This document shows, piece after piece, positions 42,236 to 52,799 of a stretch of DNA of 64,000 nucleotides. Each line of letters opens with the position of its first letter. The stretch's first letter is position 1. Source of the stretch: Perognathus longimembris pacificus (lineage: Eukaryota > Chordata > Mammalia > Rodentia > Heteromyidae); NCBI RefSeq assembly GCF_023159225.1, contig NC_063166.1, positions 78,269,785-78,333,784 of the forward strand, in the 5' to 3' direction. The position numbers were made by a program, and so were the translations under genes. The notes under the pieces were generated by a model. It made no database searches and had not been told where the DNA came from. It saw nothing but the letters and a program-made list of their open reading frames with translations.

Positions 42236-42479
42236 AACGCAGAGAACCCATTAAGAAGAGGCGGGCCCTGGGTGAGCACATCGTAGGTGCTAGCTTCTAT
42301 TATTTTTATCATTGCCGTCATCCTCCAAAGGGGAAGGCCCCTGTCACCTCTGGGACTCCAGCCTCTTCCCATGGTGGGGGAGGGGGGACCAGCAGCCTGC
42401 AGCACCCCTCTTCTCTGCACTGGGGCGGGGGGGGGGGCAAGGCCCAGAGCTGCTTCTCAGGCCACACTCAAACCAGACT

Positions 42480-42612
42480 GGCCCTGGAACTGGCTCCAAT
42501 CACTCGTTAGCTGTGTGACCTTAGCAGATGTCTTAACCTCTCTGTGTGTGGCTGTGTCCCCTGGACTCACTTCCTGGAAAAGGCAAGCAAGGTGTCAATA
42601 CTTAGCATGGCG
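42480..42612 (+). mobile_element. MIR SINE
   Basis: 'actcgttagctgtgtgacct' then 'cttaacctctctgtgtgtgg' is the MIR core theme (ttagctgtgtgaccttgggcaagttacttaacctctctg, in parts). 'caatacttagcatggcgccc' fits the 3' end. Confidence 0.65.
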
Positions 42613-43387
42613 CCCAGCCCGCGGAAGCTCAGCAGCCTCCGTGGTTTCACCCTTTGCTGTCTGTCTGTCTGTCCTCACGCAGCAAGCCTCTTCAGGCCGC
42701 ACACCAGCCTTTGGTTATCGCTGGGTCCTTGGCATCTCGTGCAGTGCCTGGACCTGGCAGGTGCCGTGCGAGGCCCCGGTGCTCGTAGGTTGGTCTCGGG
42801 GTGGTCATCCCTTCCGTGCCTCCTGCAGGAGGGGAGGGCGCTGCCCCAGCCTGCCCCAGCCCCCGCCTCCTAGGAATGCCCAGACCCACAGGGTGAGGGT
42901 GGGAGTGCATCGTAGCCAGGGAGAGTGATGCTTCTCCACAGGGTGTTTTGGGGGTGCCCCCTTTGATCGGGGAGCAAGGAGGAGCTCAGGCAGCATGTGC
43001 TGTACAGGGGTGTGCCAGCCACAGGAATTCCCTGCCCCCCCCCCCAGCCTGCTACCCATCCCGGGGCTCCCCAGCGCAAAAGAAAAGCAACGGCCATCTC
43101 TGGCATAATGGGAGGTGGGCGGCCCGAGGAGCCTGGAGAGGAGGGGGTGGGGGCGGTTGCCGGCACTTGCCCTGATTCATGGCACCAAGCGTGGTGCAGG
43201 CTTTGGGGAGTGTCAGGCTCCCACTTCAGGGCTGTGGCCCCCCCCGGAGCCGTGGCACTGAGACCCCTCCCCCACTTCTGAAGTTCAAGAGCCACAAGGT
43301 GACCCCTCGGCTGCCTCCCACTCCCCATTGGTTGAGTTGAATACCCAATCTTCTTCAAGTTATCAAGTTCAAGCTCACGATACAAAG
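42613..43387. other. Unassigned G+C-rich DNA
   Basis: CTGT units lie near 42658-42675. Frames up to 213 codons (42287-42928) have no domain and start in repeats. A short poly-C run is at 43037-43045. Confidence 0.45.
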
Positions 43388-43463
43388 GGCTGGGCTGGAG
43401 CTCAATGGTCTAGTGTGGCCTACTATGCACCAAGCTCTGAGTTCAATCCCCAGCAGCACTAAG
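43388..43463 (+). mobile_element. ID-like tRNA-derived SINE monomer
   Basis: 'gctgggctggagctcaatgg' (A-box region) and 'gagttcaatccccagcagcac' (B box, in parts) mark an ID-type monomer about 76 bp long. It stands without a Geo half, directly before a reverse-oriented dimer. Confidence 0.75.
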
Positions 43464-43664
43464 GTTTGAGCTCTGGACCTGGGCACCGGTCCTTGGGCTT
43501 TTGTCTTTCAAGGCTGGTCCTCCACTACTTGAACCACAGCCCACTTCTGGCTTTTGGATGATTAATTGGAGAGAAGAGTCTCACAGATTTCTCTGCCAAG
43601 GCTGGATTCAAATCGGATTCCCAGATCTCAGCTTCCTGAGCAGCTAAGATTACAGGCATGAGCG
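43464..43664 (-). mobile_element. B1/Geo-type dimeric SINE, moderately diverged
   Basis: In reverse: 'ctacttgaaccacagccca' (Geo), 'aattggagagaagagtctca' (linker) and the B1 half to 'taagattacaggcatgagc'. It touches the ID-like monomer at 43463, so one may have inserted beside the other. No duplication is evident. Confidence 0.75.
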
Positions 43665-44814
43665 TGTAGACTCTCATCGTGGTCCATCCTGGTGTTCTGC
43701 TCAGAGGTAGACAGCTGGGGGGAGCGAGGGGGGGGGAACTCTGGCAGGCCTGTGCCTTCAGCTTGCCTTGGGTTCCCCTAAGTGCAGCCCCGCCCCCACC
43801 GTGCTAGGAGGGGCTGTGAGGTCAGCACTGCAGAATTCCCTCTGGGGCTGGGTGCCTAAGTCTGCACCCCTCCCCCCCCCAGCTCCTAGCAACACATGGA
43901 TGACTTCTCAGCACCTACGTAGGCCTCAAAGGCAGAGAAACTTAGATCTGACATCTGCAGCTACAAGCCTTGAAAGCAAGCCAGGCATGGTGGCACACCC
44001 CTGCAATCCCAGTACTGGGGTGACATGGCCAGCCACCGTCTCAACACACCCACCGCCAGCCAACGTTGGTCACAGTTGCTCCCAGGGGAGAATGAGACAA
44101 TGACTTTCCAGAAAGACCCCGGGAGAACGTCCCATCCTCCCATCTGCAGTCCCTGGGACTGAATGAGATGAGGGGTGATGGGCACAGGGGCTTTTGTCCC
44201 TGCCCCGCCCCCACCTCCTGGGGGGGATGGGCAAGGGCTTAGCCCAGGCCCCTCCCCCCGCTCCCAGCAGCCTCTGGTCCCTGCATCTCCTCTCTCTCTC
44301 TCGGCTGAGGCTCAAAGCAACGCAGGAGCAATTTCACCTCATCTAGTTATTTTCTCAAAAATTGCTTTCCTTTTAACCTTTGTTCTGGAGGATCAGAAGC
44401 GAGCACGGGAAGCGGCCGATGGCCGTCCCCGCGTGGGCTGGGCCCCCGAGGGGGCAGCCAGAGAGGGTAAATGCCTTCTGAGCAGCCTTCAATTTGCTCT
44501 CCATCCAGAGAGGCACGGCCGACCTCCACGCTGCTTCGCCCCACAAAATGACCACTTAGGACAGGCTCACAAGCCTGGAAAAGGCTTTTGATGTGAGCCT
44601 GGGGCAGGGCAGCCGCCAACCAGGGGGGAGGCCCAGGAAAGAGCCGCCGCCACTCACCTGGGGTGAGGTCAGGACCCGCTCCTCTGAAGCCCTGGGTTCA
44701 AATCCTTTGAAAGCAGCTTCCAGTTCAGTCCAGGCGGCGAGATCAGAGGTTGACTCTGAGGACTGGCGTGTGGGCCCTGCTTGGGTCTACCACGCTGTGT
44801 GTCCAAGAAGAAGT
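43665..44814. other. Unassigned DNA with a B1 fragment
   Basis: A short B1 fragment lies at 43979-44021 ('gccaggcatggtggcacacc'). Otherwise no repeat is supported. Frames up to 138 codons have no domain. Confidence 0.45.
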
Positions 44815-44945
44815 CGATGAGCGTCTCTGGGTTTCATGTCTCCATCTGCTGAAGGAGGCGGGATGATCTGTACCGTGGCGGCTATTCAAAGGGGCCGTGG
44901 GGAAAGCAAATGGAATCCTAGGAAATCATGAGCCATTTTGCGGGA
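44815..44945 (+). mobile_element. MIR remnant
   Basis: 'gatgagcgtctctgggtttc', 'ctccatctgctgaaggaggc' and 'gaaagcaaatggaatcctag' have the order of an MIR 3' half ('tttcctcatctgtaaaatggg', 'aataaatggaatcc' themes). Moderate divergence. Confidence 0.45.
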
Positions 44946-44950
44946 CAGCT

Positions 44951-44952
<2 letters not shown>

Positions 44953-45001
<49 letters not shown>
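44953..45001. repeat. (GT)n microsatellite
   Basis: About 24 uninterrupted GT units. Confidence 0.95.
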
Positions 45002-45003
<2 letters not shown>

Positions 45004-45210
45004 ACGCTGTGGACAGATGCTCTTCATCTTAGCCCGGTGAATAAAGCCAGTGTCTGGCTACCTTGCTCTCCGTGGTGTGCAAGCATAGGTGGGGCCTATC
45101 GCGGAGAGTCACGGGGTACACAGACACCTGTCACTAACTCCCACACCTGGGAGGCCATTGTGGTGTTTCATTGGGACATGTTTTGTGTGCATTATTTGTT
45201 TGTCGGTTTA

Positions 45211-45420
45211 TTGTGCTGGTAGTGGAGCTTGAACTCAGGGCCTGAGCTTTTTCACTCAAGGCTAGCACTGTTCCACTTGATCCACAGCTCCACTTCTGGC
45301 TTTTTTTTTTTTGGTGGTTAATTGGAGAGAAGAGTCTCACAGGCTTTCCCACCCGGGCTGGCTGCGAATCGCCATCCTCAGAGCTCAGCCTCCCGAGTAG
45401 TAAGCCGCCAGTGCCCCGCC
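45211..45420 (-). mobile_element. B1/Geo-type dimeric SINE
   Basis: 'gcttgaactcagggcctgagc', 'cttgatccacagctccact' (Geo), a T run in the linker, 'aattggagagaagagtctca' and the B1 half to 'gtgccccgcc'. The terminal 'taagccgccagtgcc' shows a small deletion relative to other copies. Confidence 0.82.
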
Positions 45421-45864
45421 TTTGTAGTACTGCAGGGTTCTCCTAGTCCTAGAAGAGCCCTTTAGCAGAGGCCCCAACCTCTGCCACTGAGGCCCGCTGC
45501 CCTGCGCCCTCTCAAGTTGGGACATAGTTGTCTGCAGCCAGGGCTAGGGGTGAAGTCATCCCAAGCGGACCCGCGCTGTCTGGTCTCTGGTCACGTCAGC
45601 TGGGAAATGTTAGGAATGACTTTTCCAAAACCTGCCAAGCGAGGCCAATCATCCGGCACGCACGTCTTTGTTCTCGGCCAGCCGGTCAGTGGGCACCCCT
45701 TACAAACATCTCAGCCCCCAGGGGGACCAGACAGGCACACAACAAACTCAGGAGTGTGTGCATGCTAATCATTACATGTTGACTATTCAAATGCATGCAA
45801 ATCGCCCAGCCGGCCACACCCCCATACCTCTAAGGTGAGTTAGTCAGGAAACTGGACCTGCTGT
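45421..45864. other. Unassigned DNA
   Basis: No repeat or gene is recognised. 'caaatgcatgcaaatcgccc' near 45788-45807 contains an ATGCAAAT octamer. Confidence 0.4.
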
Positions 45865-45990
45865 TGGGTCTCTGTACCTCCTTTTCCCTGCCTCCCTGGG
45901 CTGCCGTGAGACATTGCAAGGACTGAAGCATGGAGGAGGCTCCGTGTGTTTCCTGAGGAGCTCAGGAAATGCTACAATTGCTGCCTTCAT
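45865..45990 (+). mobile_element. MIR-like remnant
   Basis: 'gggtctctgtacctcc' through 'tccgtgtgtttcctgaggagctcaggaaatg' (in parts) resembles the MIR second half ('...cataggtgctcaataaa' theme). The match is weaker than for other MIRs here. Confidence 0.35.
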
Positions 45991-46439
45991 TGTTACTTTA
46001 TTTAATTTTCACGGTGTGGCTGACTTGCATAAAGTAAGATTCTACTTCAAAAGGAAGAATAGATTTGTCTCTGATTCGCTGAGAAGTTCATGAGGCGGAA
46101 CATTCTTGGATAAAAGAATCTAAAAGCATTAACTAGCAAATCCCCGTGTACACAATCACCGGGCACCTAGGAAGCAAGACAGCCCTGTGGAGAGAGATCA
46201 ACCCGGAAGACTTCCTAGAGGAAGGAGCTTGGAAGGAAGACTTGGAGGAAGGCCAAGCCAGGGACACCCAGGGAGAAGAAAGGACTGGGAGAAGTCCGGG
46301 GCAGCAGCCATCGGCAAATCACACGATGATTACGCCCGCAGAAGAGCTCCGCTGGGTCCCACGGGCTAGAGACAAATCAGGAGTCACAGGCCCACGGCGG
46401 TGGAAAGACATATTACGATCATGGCAGGGACAGGGACAT
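45991..46439. other. Unassigned DNA
   Basis: AT-rich to about 46140, then a purine-rich GAAG/GGAAG stretch to about 46300. The 121-codon frame 46146-46511 extends into the following candidate element and has a charged, domain-free translation. Confidence 0.4.
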
Positions 46440-46830
46440 GCCTACGTGTTACAAATGTTTATGAATATTAATAACCATTTGTTCCCAGAGGATCACAAAT
46501 CAGCTAATTAGGGGCCTGTCAACCTGTTTATATTATCTATGAATGAAAACCCATCAGCAGCCAAACATGAAATTAAGTGAGCCGTGTGTGGGCCGTGCCA
46601 TCTCTGGATAAATGACACTGCCAGCTCCCGCCCGGCCCCTGCCTTCCCTCACCCGCCCGTCCGCCCTCGCTCTAATCAACTTGGGGAGGAGTGCGGGAGG
46701 CCCAGGATACAACGTGCCTCAAGTTTCCTCGCTGCTGCGTGTGAGACATGATTTAAGACTGCTGGGAAATTAGGTGCAATCCAGTCTGGGAGACGAAGGA
46801 GAATTGCCTATAAATCAATGTTCCCTGGGC
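46440..46830. promoter_or_regulatory. Strong candidate conserved non-coding element
   Basis: About 390 bp without repeats and AT-rich in parts. It contains the palindrome CTAATTAG at 46504-46511, 'aatgaatattaataacc' (46460-46476) and 'gtttatattatctatga' (46525-46541, GATA-like ATC core on one strand). The block ends in G+C-rich sequence near 46620. The ordered TAAT content is typical of homeodomain-controlled elements; function is inference. Confidence 0.45.
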
Positions 46831-47099
46831 AGGTAATCAGGCTCCCGTTCCAACCCTGATTACTCTGAGGTTGGGGATTCCATCGGTCCATCTGTCCTCC
46901 CTGGGTAAGATGACTGGACCTCCTGGGCCCCGCTGGAGTCTGGAAGGCTCAGCCTCCCTGGCCCCCAACCTCTTCCATTCTCCAGCAATCACAGGGGCCA
47001 GGGGCGGGGCAAGAAGACCCTCACCTAGAAGACCTATTCCTCCAGCTAAAGAAGTCATAGGGAACTGGGCTTCTGACCTTGGCTTCTAGAATGGTCTCC
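46831..47099. other. Unassigned DNA
   Basis: Short bridge between a candidate element and MIR copies. No gene recognised. Confidence 0.4.
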
Positions 47100-47200
47100 G
47101 AGGTTCAAACCCACGCTCTGCCACTCACGGGTTATAGGACCATGAACAAGTTACATAAGCTGTGATGTGTCATCTGTGCTGTGTTGGTGTAAAGATAAAG
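47100..47200 (+). mobile_element. MIR SINE
   Basis: 'ctctgccactcacgggttat', 'gaccatgaacaagttacataag' (in parts) and 'ctgtgctgtgttggtgtaaag' follow the MIR core ('ctctgccacttactagctgtgtgacc' theme, in parts). Confidence 0.65.
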
Positions 47201-47284
47201 ACAGGATTGTCCTTGTGGGACAGCTGAGGAATGAGTAGGTGTGAGGTGTAACACAGATGCCCTCTGGTACTTGCTGGCTTGCTT

Positions 47285-47352
47285 TAGGGGATCTGAGGCC
47301 TAGTTCTAGCATGCACCAGCAGTGCAACCTTGGGAGGTGACTTAGCCTCTCT
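47285..47352 (+). mobile_element. Second MIR fragment
   Basis: 'ggcctagttctagcatgcac' and 'gcaaccttgggaggtgactt' then 'agcctctctgtgggagg' again fit the MIR core, about 90 bp after the previous copy. It may be a separate insertion or an internal duplicate. Confidence 0.5.
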
Positions 47353-47959
47353 GTGGGAGGAATCGGACCTCGAGAGTCAGGGCTGGGCAGGAGGATCAAG
47401 ACGGAGCCTCTGCACTGTGGGTTGCTGACTTGGTTCCTGCCACTTTCCCTCCAACACCCACTTGGGGTGGGGTGCGCAGGTGGAAGGTTGGCCTAAGATG
47501 GTTACAAAATGAAGAGCTGGGGAGATCACCCCTCAGCTTCAGACAAGTACAGGGGTCGTACTTTCCCTATTTTCTAAGAAAGCATAAAGTGCAGACTTTC
47601 GTGTGGAAATTCCCCACGATTAGATTGGGGGACATTTATTTTTTATAAACTGAATGGAGCACCAGCAGTCTGTAAATCAGCAGGCGGCCGGCAGCTCCAG
47701 GGAACGGAGAAAGCCATGAATTCTGACTCCAGGAGTTAGAATTGGGGAGGCCTCTCGCGCCAGCTCTTAAGTCTCGCTCTCTCCTGGCCCTAAAGGAGCT
47801 ATCAGCAGAGGTGACAGCCCCCATAACTCCATGCTTATGAGTTCAGAGTGATGCTTATTTCTGGCTGAGTGAGACTGAGGACAGGACTGATTTAGGGGCC
47901 CACAGTGGGGTGGGGTGGGGGGGATGAGGGAGGGAGGCAAAGCTAAGTGCCGTTTCCTC
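47353..47959. other. Unassigned DNA
   Basis: A G-rich stretch 47907-47937 (GTGGGGTGGGGTGGGGG) could form a quadruplex. No gene or interspersed repeat. Confidence 0.45.
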
Positions 47960-48260
47960 CCGAGTCTTCACTGGCTGCAAACAAGTTTCTTTGGAGGATG
48001 CTGATAAGAAGCAAATTATTTTATTCTGCACGCAATCAATCCCAACTCCAGCCTTGCACGGTCCCCGAAGAAATAAGGTATTAATACCTATCGTACGGAG
48101 CTGAACTCGGGGAGGAAAAGTAATCCGTAAACAGACGGAGGAGATGAGGCGTCATTTTTAAACCATTAGGATCCAGCGGCGTCGCTGGCTCATCCTTCTT
48201 GCTAACGAACGACGTGCTGCCTTGACAAATTCCGTGTGAGAAATGAATTCAAGCAGCCGC
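47960..48260. promoter_or_regulatory. Candidate conserved non-coding element with 14-bp palindrome
   Basis: Perfect palindrome aggtattaatacct at 48076-48089. Also 'gcaaattattttattctgc' (48012-48030) and 'cgcaatcaatccca' (PBX-like). Repeat-free and AT-rich for its surroundings. A long palindrome with a central TTAA is consistent with a homodimer site. Confidence 0.4.
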
Positions 48261-48576
48261 GCCTCGGCTGGAAAAGGGGGCACGGGTCCCCAGGAGCCGG
48301 GCTTTCTGCCAGGAGGTCCCGGGTCTGTGTTATGGACATTATGTCCTTCTGGTTGCCCAGGATCTATCCTTCCATCTCCCCCCAACGGCTGCTGATGGCT
48401 CCCCATTCCCTTTTGGGGTTCGCCCCTTCACTCTACTCAGTCCGCATGCGTGAGATGGGTCTCATGGATGGCATGTAAGTCAAGACCATTCCATCCATGC
48501 CCGGCCTCAATCACAGGCAGGGTAGGGTGGTGGTCATGTGACTTGCATTTGCCCAATCAGAGCCTATTTGAAAAAG
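48261..48576. other. Unassigned DNA
   Basis: Contains 'catttgcccaatcagagcc' near 48548-48566, possibly an old repeat CCAAT motif. No gene. Confidence 0.4.
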
Positions 48577-48669
48577 GATACAGGCGTCGCTCGAGTGGTC
48601 CAGTGCCTGCCTAGCAACAGCCAGGGCTCGGGTTCAAACTCTAACACCACCAAAGCAACAGCAACAACG
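48577..48669 (+). mobile_element. tRNA-derived SINE monomer
   Basis: 'gcgtcgctcgagtggtccag' (A box) and 'cgggttcaaactctaacacc' (B box, GGTTCAAAC) with an (AAC)-rich tail, the layout of an ID-like monomer. No tRNA fold or anticodon context, so it is not called a tRNA gene. Confidence 0.65.
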
Positions 48670-48927
48670 AGGGGGAGGGGGGCCCTGGAGCTCACATCAG
48701 GCTGAACAGGTTGCATTATGCGGCAGAAAACCAAGCAAGAAGTTCCCACAAGAACCAAGGTGACCTCTGCCCAAATGGGGTTGTGGTCCCCACCCGCCAC
48801 AGGTGGGGTACCACGGTGCCTTATTACTGGCCCAGCAGGAACATCCCAGGTTCCCCTAGCCACAGGCATTTCTGGTGGGCAAGTCTCCATCCTGGGCCTG
48901 TCAGGTGTTCGGCAGCCTCCACGGTGT

Positions 48928-49005
48928 CGTGGGTTGAATTGCTTCTCTCAACATCTGGATGTTGGAGTCTCACTACCGGGTACCTCGCACCCCTCTGAGA
49001 GCTCT
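48928..49005 (+). mobile_element. MaLR (MLT1-like) LTR fragment
   Basis: 'gtgtcgtgggttgaattgct' and 'atgttggagtctcactacc' with 'gggtacctcgcacccc' follow the start of MLT1-type LTRs ('gggttgaattgtgtccccc', 'tgttgaagtcctaaccc', 'cagtacctcagaa'). Only the first ~75 bp are recognisable. Confidence 0.5.
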
Positions 49006-49983
49006 TCCCCCAGCCCTGGGTAGGAACCACCTGTATACAGCCTGCGTTTCTGCCACCGACGGCCCCTGTCTGCGAGACATGGTGACTACAGCCCTGGCCG
49101 TGAATTCCTGGGCTAGCGGCCAGCGGTGCCCTTGCCAAGTCTGGGGGGACTAGCATGGAGATGGCAGGGGTGCTCAAAGCTTCTTCCAGCCCCAGCTCTT
49201 CCCTGGCCCCTGGCCCTGGTCGGGGTCCACCTCCGCCAGCCTCCCCTCACAGATCTGCTTTGCACATGCCCCCGAGTCTGCCGCCTCTCTGGGCTCCCAG
49301 CGGGGCTGTGGGAGTCGTGGAGGAAGGAGATCTCGCTGCAGTCTCAGGCTGGGGCCATCTGCAAGGGCTTGCCCTTCACCCCGCACCAGCCAACAAGGCT
49401 GGAGGCTGCGCTGCTTCCTCTTCCTCACGGACCTGCCCGTCGCCTCGCTTCCTGCCAGACCCGGCTCTCCTGCCCAGAGGGCGGCCGGTCTTCCCTGCCC
49501 CTGAGCTGAGGAGTTTTGTCCAGGTTTGCCTCCTTCTGATGGAGGAGGAGTGCTTGGAATCCAGCAGCTCCCCGCAGTAGTGAGGATACCGGGATGTGTG
49601 GTTACTATGGCAACACCACACTGGGCTATCGAAGGCAGGTGCATCACAGGACCGTCCTTAGCCAGGCCAACCGTGGTCCCCAGAAGCTTCCTGCCCCCTT
49701 CTTGGGCCCATCTTTCTTTCACTCAGCTCAGGAGCTCGGGAGTAGAATCCATAAGCATTTATTGAGCAACTAGTATATCCTTGGCTTGAGGACAGCCATT
49801 CTCCCCAGAGAGAGGAGGTTGAGGGACCTGGCAGAAGGACCGAGGGCACAAGCTTAGAGCCGTAGGCCTGCTCCAAACTCCAAACTCCGCTTCTCCCCTG
49901 ATGTGGGCCGGCTCTCACCTTGGCTTTCCTAAAGCTGGGCAGGAGATGACACACAAAGCTGATCTCCAGGAGGCTGAGGACAG
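49006..49983. other. Unassigned DNA
   Basis: No supported gene. 'ataagcatttattgagcaac' at 49751-49770 resembles an MIR/L2-type end. The 182-codon minus-strand frame 49174-49722 has no domain and lies among many chance frames. Confidence 0.45.
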
Positions 49984-50070
49984 CACTGGGATGGAGAGAA
50001 GGAGGACCACACCGCACTGGGATGGAGAGATGGAGGACCACACCGCACAGGGACGGAGAGATGGAAAACA
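49984..50070. repeat. 31-bp tandem repeat, about 2.8 copies
   Basis: Units begin at 49984, 50015 and 50046 with the core 'gggatggagagatggagg' or close variants. The third is partial and carries two or three changes. It generates repeated frames in all registers. Confidence 0.9.
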
Positions 50071-50287
50071 AGCATGCGGGGGCCATGTTCTACAGCAACT
50101 GCAACTGGAATACTGCACAGAATGGAAACACCCTGGGCACTCAGAGGAAGGAGCAGCACCCTCAGCCGAGCTCCATCTCTAGGGAGAGGCCCTCGGGGTG
50201 GGGGACGGGAGGGGAACAGGCAGGGGCGCTGCACCAGGCCGCAGCCTGCTGGAGTGTATGTAGCGTGCTCAGCAGAAGGAAGGAAAA
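50071..50287. other. Unassigned DNA
   Basis: No repeat recognised between the 31-bp array and the next SINE. Confidence 0.4.
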
Positions 50288-50436
50288 AAGCCAGACTCGT
50301 GGCTCATGCCTATAATCCCAGCACTTGGGAGGCAGAGACAGGAGGATCACAAATTTGAGGCAGGCTGGCTCTAGGACAATAAACTAAGGGTGGAGGAGGC
50401 CGCTCAGTGGTTCCATCCCCTTCACTTCAAAAAGAG
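50288..50436 (+). mobile_element. Dimeric SINE, B1 half plus degenerate tRNA-like end
   Basis: B1 half: 'gccagactcgtggctcatgc', 'tataatcccagcacttggg', 'gaggatcacaaatttgagg'. After 50382 'gtggaggaggccgctcagtgg' looks like the A-box side of an ID-like monomer, but the B box is poor. Confidence 0.7.
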
Positions 50437-50571
50437 GGGGCAGGCAGAGAGAGAAACAAGGGGGGGCAGAGAGAGAGACAGGCAAACAGAGAAACAGGAA
50501 GAGAAGGAGGTAGCTAAGGAGGAGGAGGAGGAGGAGGAGGAGGAGGAGGAGGAGGAGGAGGAGGAGGAGGA
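50437..50571. repeat. Purine-rich tract ending in (GGA)n
   Basis: GAGAGA and ACAGAGA units grade into about 18 GGA units (50518-50571). The tract follows directly on the SINE end, so it may be an expanded tail. Plus-strand frames read glutamate runs that are artefacts. Confidence 0.9.
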
Positions 50572-50933
50572 AGGCCACGGTGCTGGAGCGGCCTAAGCCG
50601 GTGGGACAGCCACTTAGTCTCTGTCACCTGCACTGGCCCTGGCCATGGGGGAGCTCAGGCGACAGCTCTGCAGGCACCCGACCAAAGCCCAGCTCCGCAG
50701 GCAGACACGGAGTTCTTCACCGGGACGTGCGGCTCAGAGAGGGGGAGCCGTGTTCAAAGCCCAGCAGGGCAGTCTCGGGCAGCGAGAGCTTGAACTCAAG
50801 AGAGCCTGATGTAGAAGAAAGGCCGAGCGCAAAGGAGCTCAGAGCACCGGAGCAGAGGACACCAGTCAACCAGCTCAAATCCCTTCTTCTATAGTTCCCA
50901 GACGTCCGGCCCTGACTGTGGTCATAGGTGAGG

Positions 50934-50935
<2 letters not shown>
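50572..50935. other. Unassigned DNA
   Basis: No repeat recognised between two purine tracts. Confidence 0.4.
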
Positions 50936-50989
<54 letters not shown>

Positions 50990-51041
50990 GACACAGAGAG
51001 AGACAGAGAGACAGAAACAGACAGAGACAGACAGACAGAGA
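50936..51041. repeat. (GA)n and (ACAG)n purine tract
   Basis: GA units (50936-50981) pass into ACAGAGA and GACAGACAGA units to 51041. It explains the long Glu/Arg-rich plus-strand frame and Ser/Leu-rich minus-strand frames across it. Confidence 0.95.
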
Positions 51042-52409
51042 GCTCTGTCCCCAACCCTCACTGCAAACACACAGTCCTCGGGGCTTCTGCGCTGTCCTCT
51101 CTCCAGTTTCTCCCGGGCCTTGCCTCCTCTCTCCTGTCTCCCAGGTTGCCACTCTGGAGAGACCTGATGCCCCCTCCTTCCACTCCTGCCCTGGGAGGGG
51201 GGGGGCGCTCTGCTGGGCTTCCATGGGGGAGGGGCTCTCCCCAGAAGGCCCAGCACTGTGGTTCAGAGGCAGAGCACCCCCCCCCTCCTCCCCGGGAGGT
51301 GAGAGGAGCCAGCTGTGCCTCGCGTCTCCATGGAGACCTGCCAGCCAGCCGGGCAACCGCCACAGGCAGCCGGGCCTCCACGCTTTTGTCTTCCGCTGAG
51401 CTTTTCTTTGAATACAAATGCTATAAGCAAATTTGCCAGGCATGGCGGGGCCCCAGGCGTCTCTCCTGGGCATCCAGAGAAAGATGCGGGGCCGGGGGTC
51501 TTGAGGGGGCTCCGAGTACCACTGGGCAAACGGCCCAGGGCCGCCTCTGCGCCGTCCACCTGCTCTGGTTTCAGGGTCAAGGCCCTGGAAGTCACCCCGG
51601 GTGGCTTGAGAGACAGAGACAAGAAGCATGTGTAAGAGGTAGCTGGGCGGTAGGGGATCCTGGGGCCATATGTGCTCATTCAGAGGGGGGAGGGTGGGGT
51701 GTTCTGTCCCCAGGGACAGGTGGGTGGGTGACTCTGGAGAGGGGCCCTGCGCTTCTGCCAACCCAGTCCTGTGCGGCCATCTGCTGTGAACTCACCCCAA
51801 CTGTGCTGGGAACCCCAACTCCAGACACCCCTTCCTGGAAGAATCTACAAGGATCTGCAAGTGTGAGCTTGCAGGAAATGTGTGTTTTCATGTTAAAAAA
51901 AAAAAAAAAGAATCCCAATTTCCAGCCTTCCTGGCAGACTGACTGCTAGCAACATCTACACCTCGGGTCCCCACATGGCCCTGGTGACCCCGCCTCAGAG
52001 GAGGTGGGGCGCAGGTGCCACAGCCCCCAAGGGCAGAACTGAACTACAGTACCTCGGTATCACCAGCCCGGCAGTGCAGCACCGGTGACAGAGCCGCATG
52101 GGCCTTGGCTGCTTGCTGGGCAAACATCTATGTCCTCATCGCCCGTTCCCCGAGCTGACATCACTCCTCCAGTCCAATGCTTCCAGCAGCCGCCCTCTTC
52201 ACCTGGGGGAGCCCCGGACACCCCCCCTCCCCACCCCCAGCCTCACTCAGCCCCCTGGAGGGCCACTGTGTCTGGAACTGCAAGTTTTCCCTTGTGCCAC
52301 TTGTCAATGACTTCTGCAGAGAAATTCTACTCTGCCAAACAACCCCTGAGGGGAGTGAAGAGAGTTCTAGTACCCCCATCTCCCAGGGTTCCCCTAGCCT
52401 GGAGTTTGC
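51042..52409. other. Unassigned G+C-rich DNA
   Basis: The long frames reaching across here (to 51949 plus, to 51761 minus) start in the GA repeat and have no domain. A run of 14 A lies at 51896-51909. No SINE or LTR is recognised. Confidence 0.45.
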
Positions 52410-52522
52410 TCTTGTTTTGAGACAAGGCCTCTCTGTGTAGGCCAGCCTGGCCTCAAATTCAGAATCCTCCAGCCTGTCTCCCTCATACTGTGATTAAGGC
52501 ATACACCACCCCCCGCCCCGCA
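52410..52522 (-). mobile_element. B1-type SINE, monomer
   Basis: 'gttttgagacaaggcctctc', 'taggccagcctggcctcaaa', 'gtgattaaggcatacacc', in reverse a B1 monomer. Its tail region is short. Confidence 0.85.
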
Positions 52523-52539
52523 CTTGCTGCCAGTCTCAT

Positions 52540-52799
52540 GTTGTTGTTGTTGTTATTTTTGCCAGTTGTGGGGCTTGAACTTAAGGCCTGGGTACTGTTC
52601 CCAGGCTCTTTTGCTCAAGGCTATCCCTCTACCACGTTTGAGCCACAGCTCCACTTCCAGTTTTAGTTTTCTGGTGGTTAATCGGAGATAAAGAATCTCA
52701 TGGACTTTCCTGCCCAGGCTGGAATTTTGAATTGTGATCCTCAGATCTCAGCCTCCTGAGTAGCTAGGATGACAGGCGGTGAGCCAAGGAAGCCCGGCT
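52540..52799 (-). mobile_element. B1/Geo-type dimeric SINE, full length
   Basis: Tail side (TTG)n at 52540-52555, 'tggggcttgaacttaaggcc', 'tttgagccacagctccact' (Geo), 'gttaatcggagataaagaat' linker and the B1 half 'ctttcctgcccaggctgg' to 'gatgacaggcggtgagcca'. It lies only 17 bp from the B1 monomer upstream, in the same orientation. Confidence 0.88.

Noticed and set aside
50918..51949. A 343-codon plus-strand frame and a 279-codon minus-strand frame over the same interval
   Set aside because: Both begin in or cross the (GA)n tract, are open in opposite directions in the same place, and have no domain. Simple sequence and G+C content explain them.
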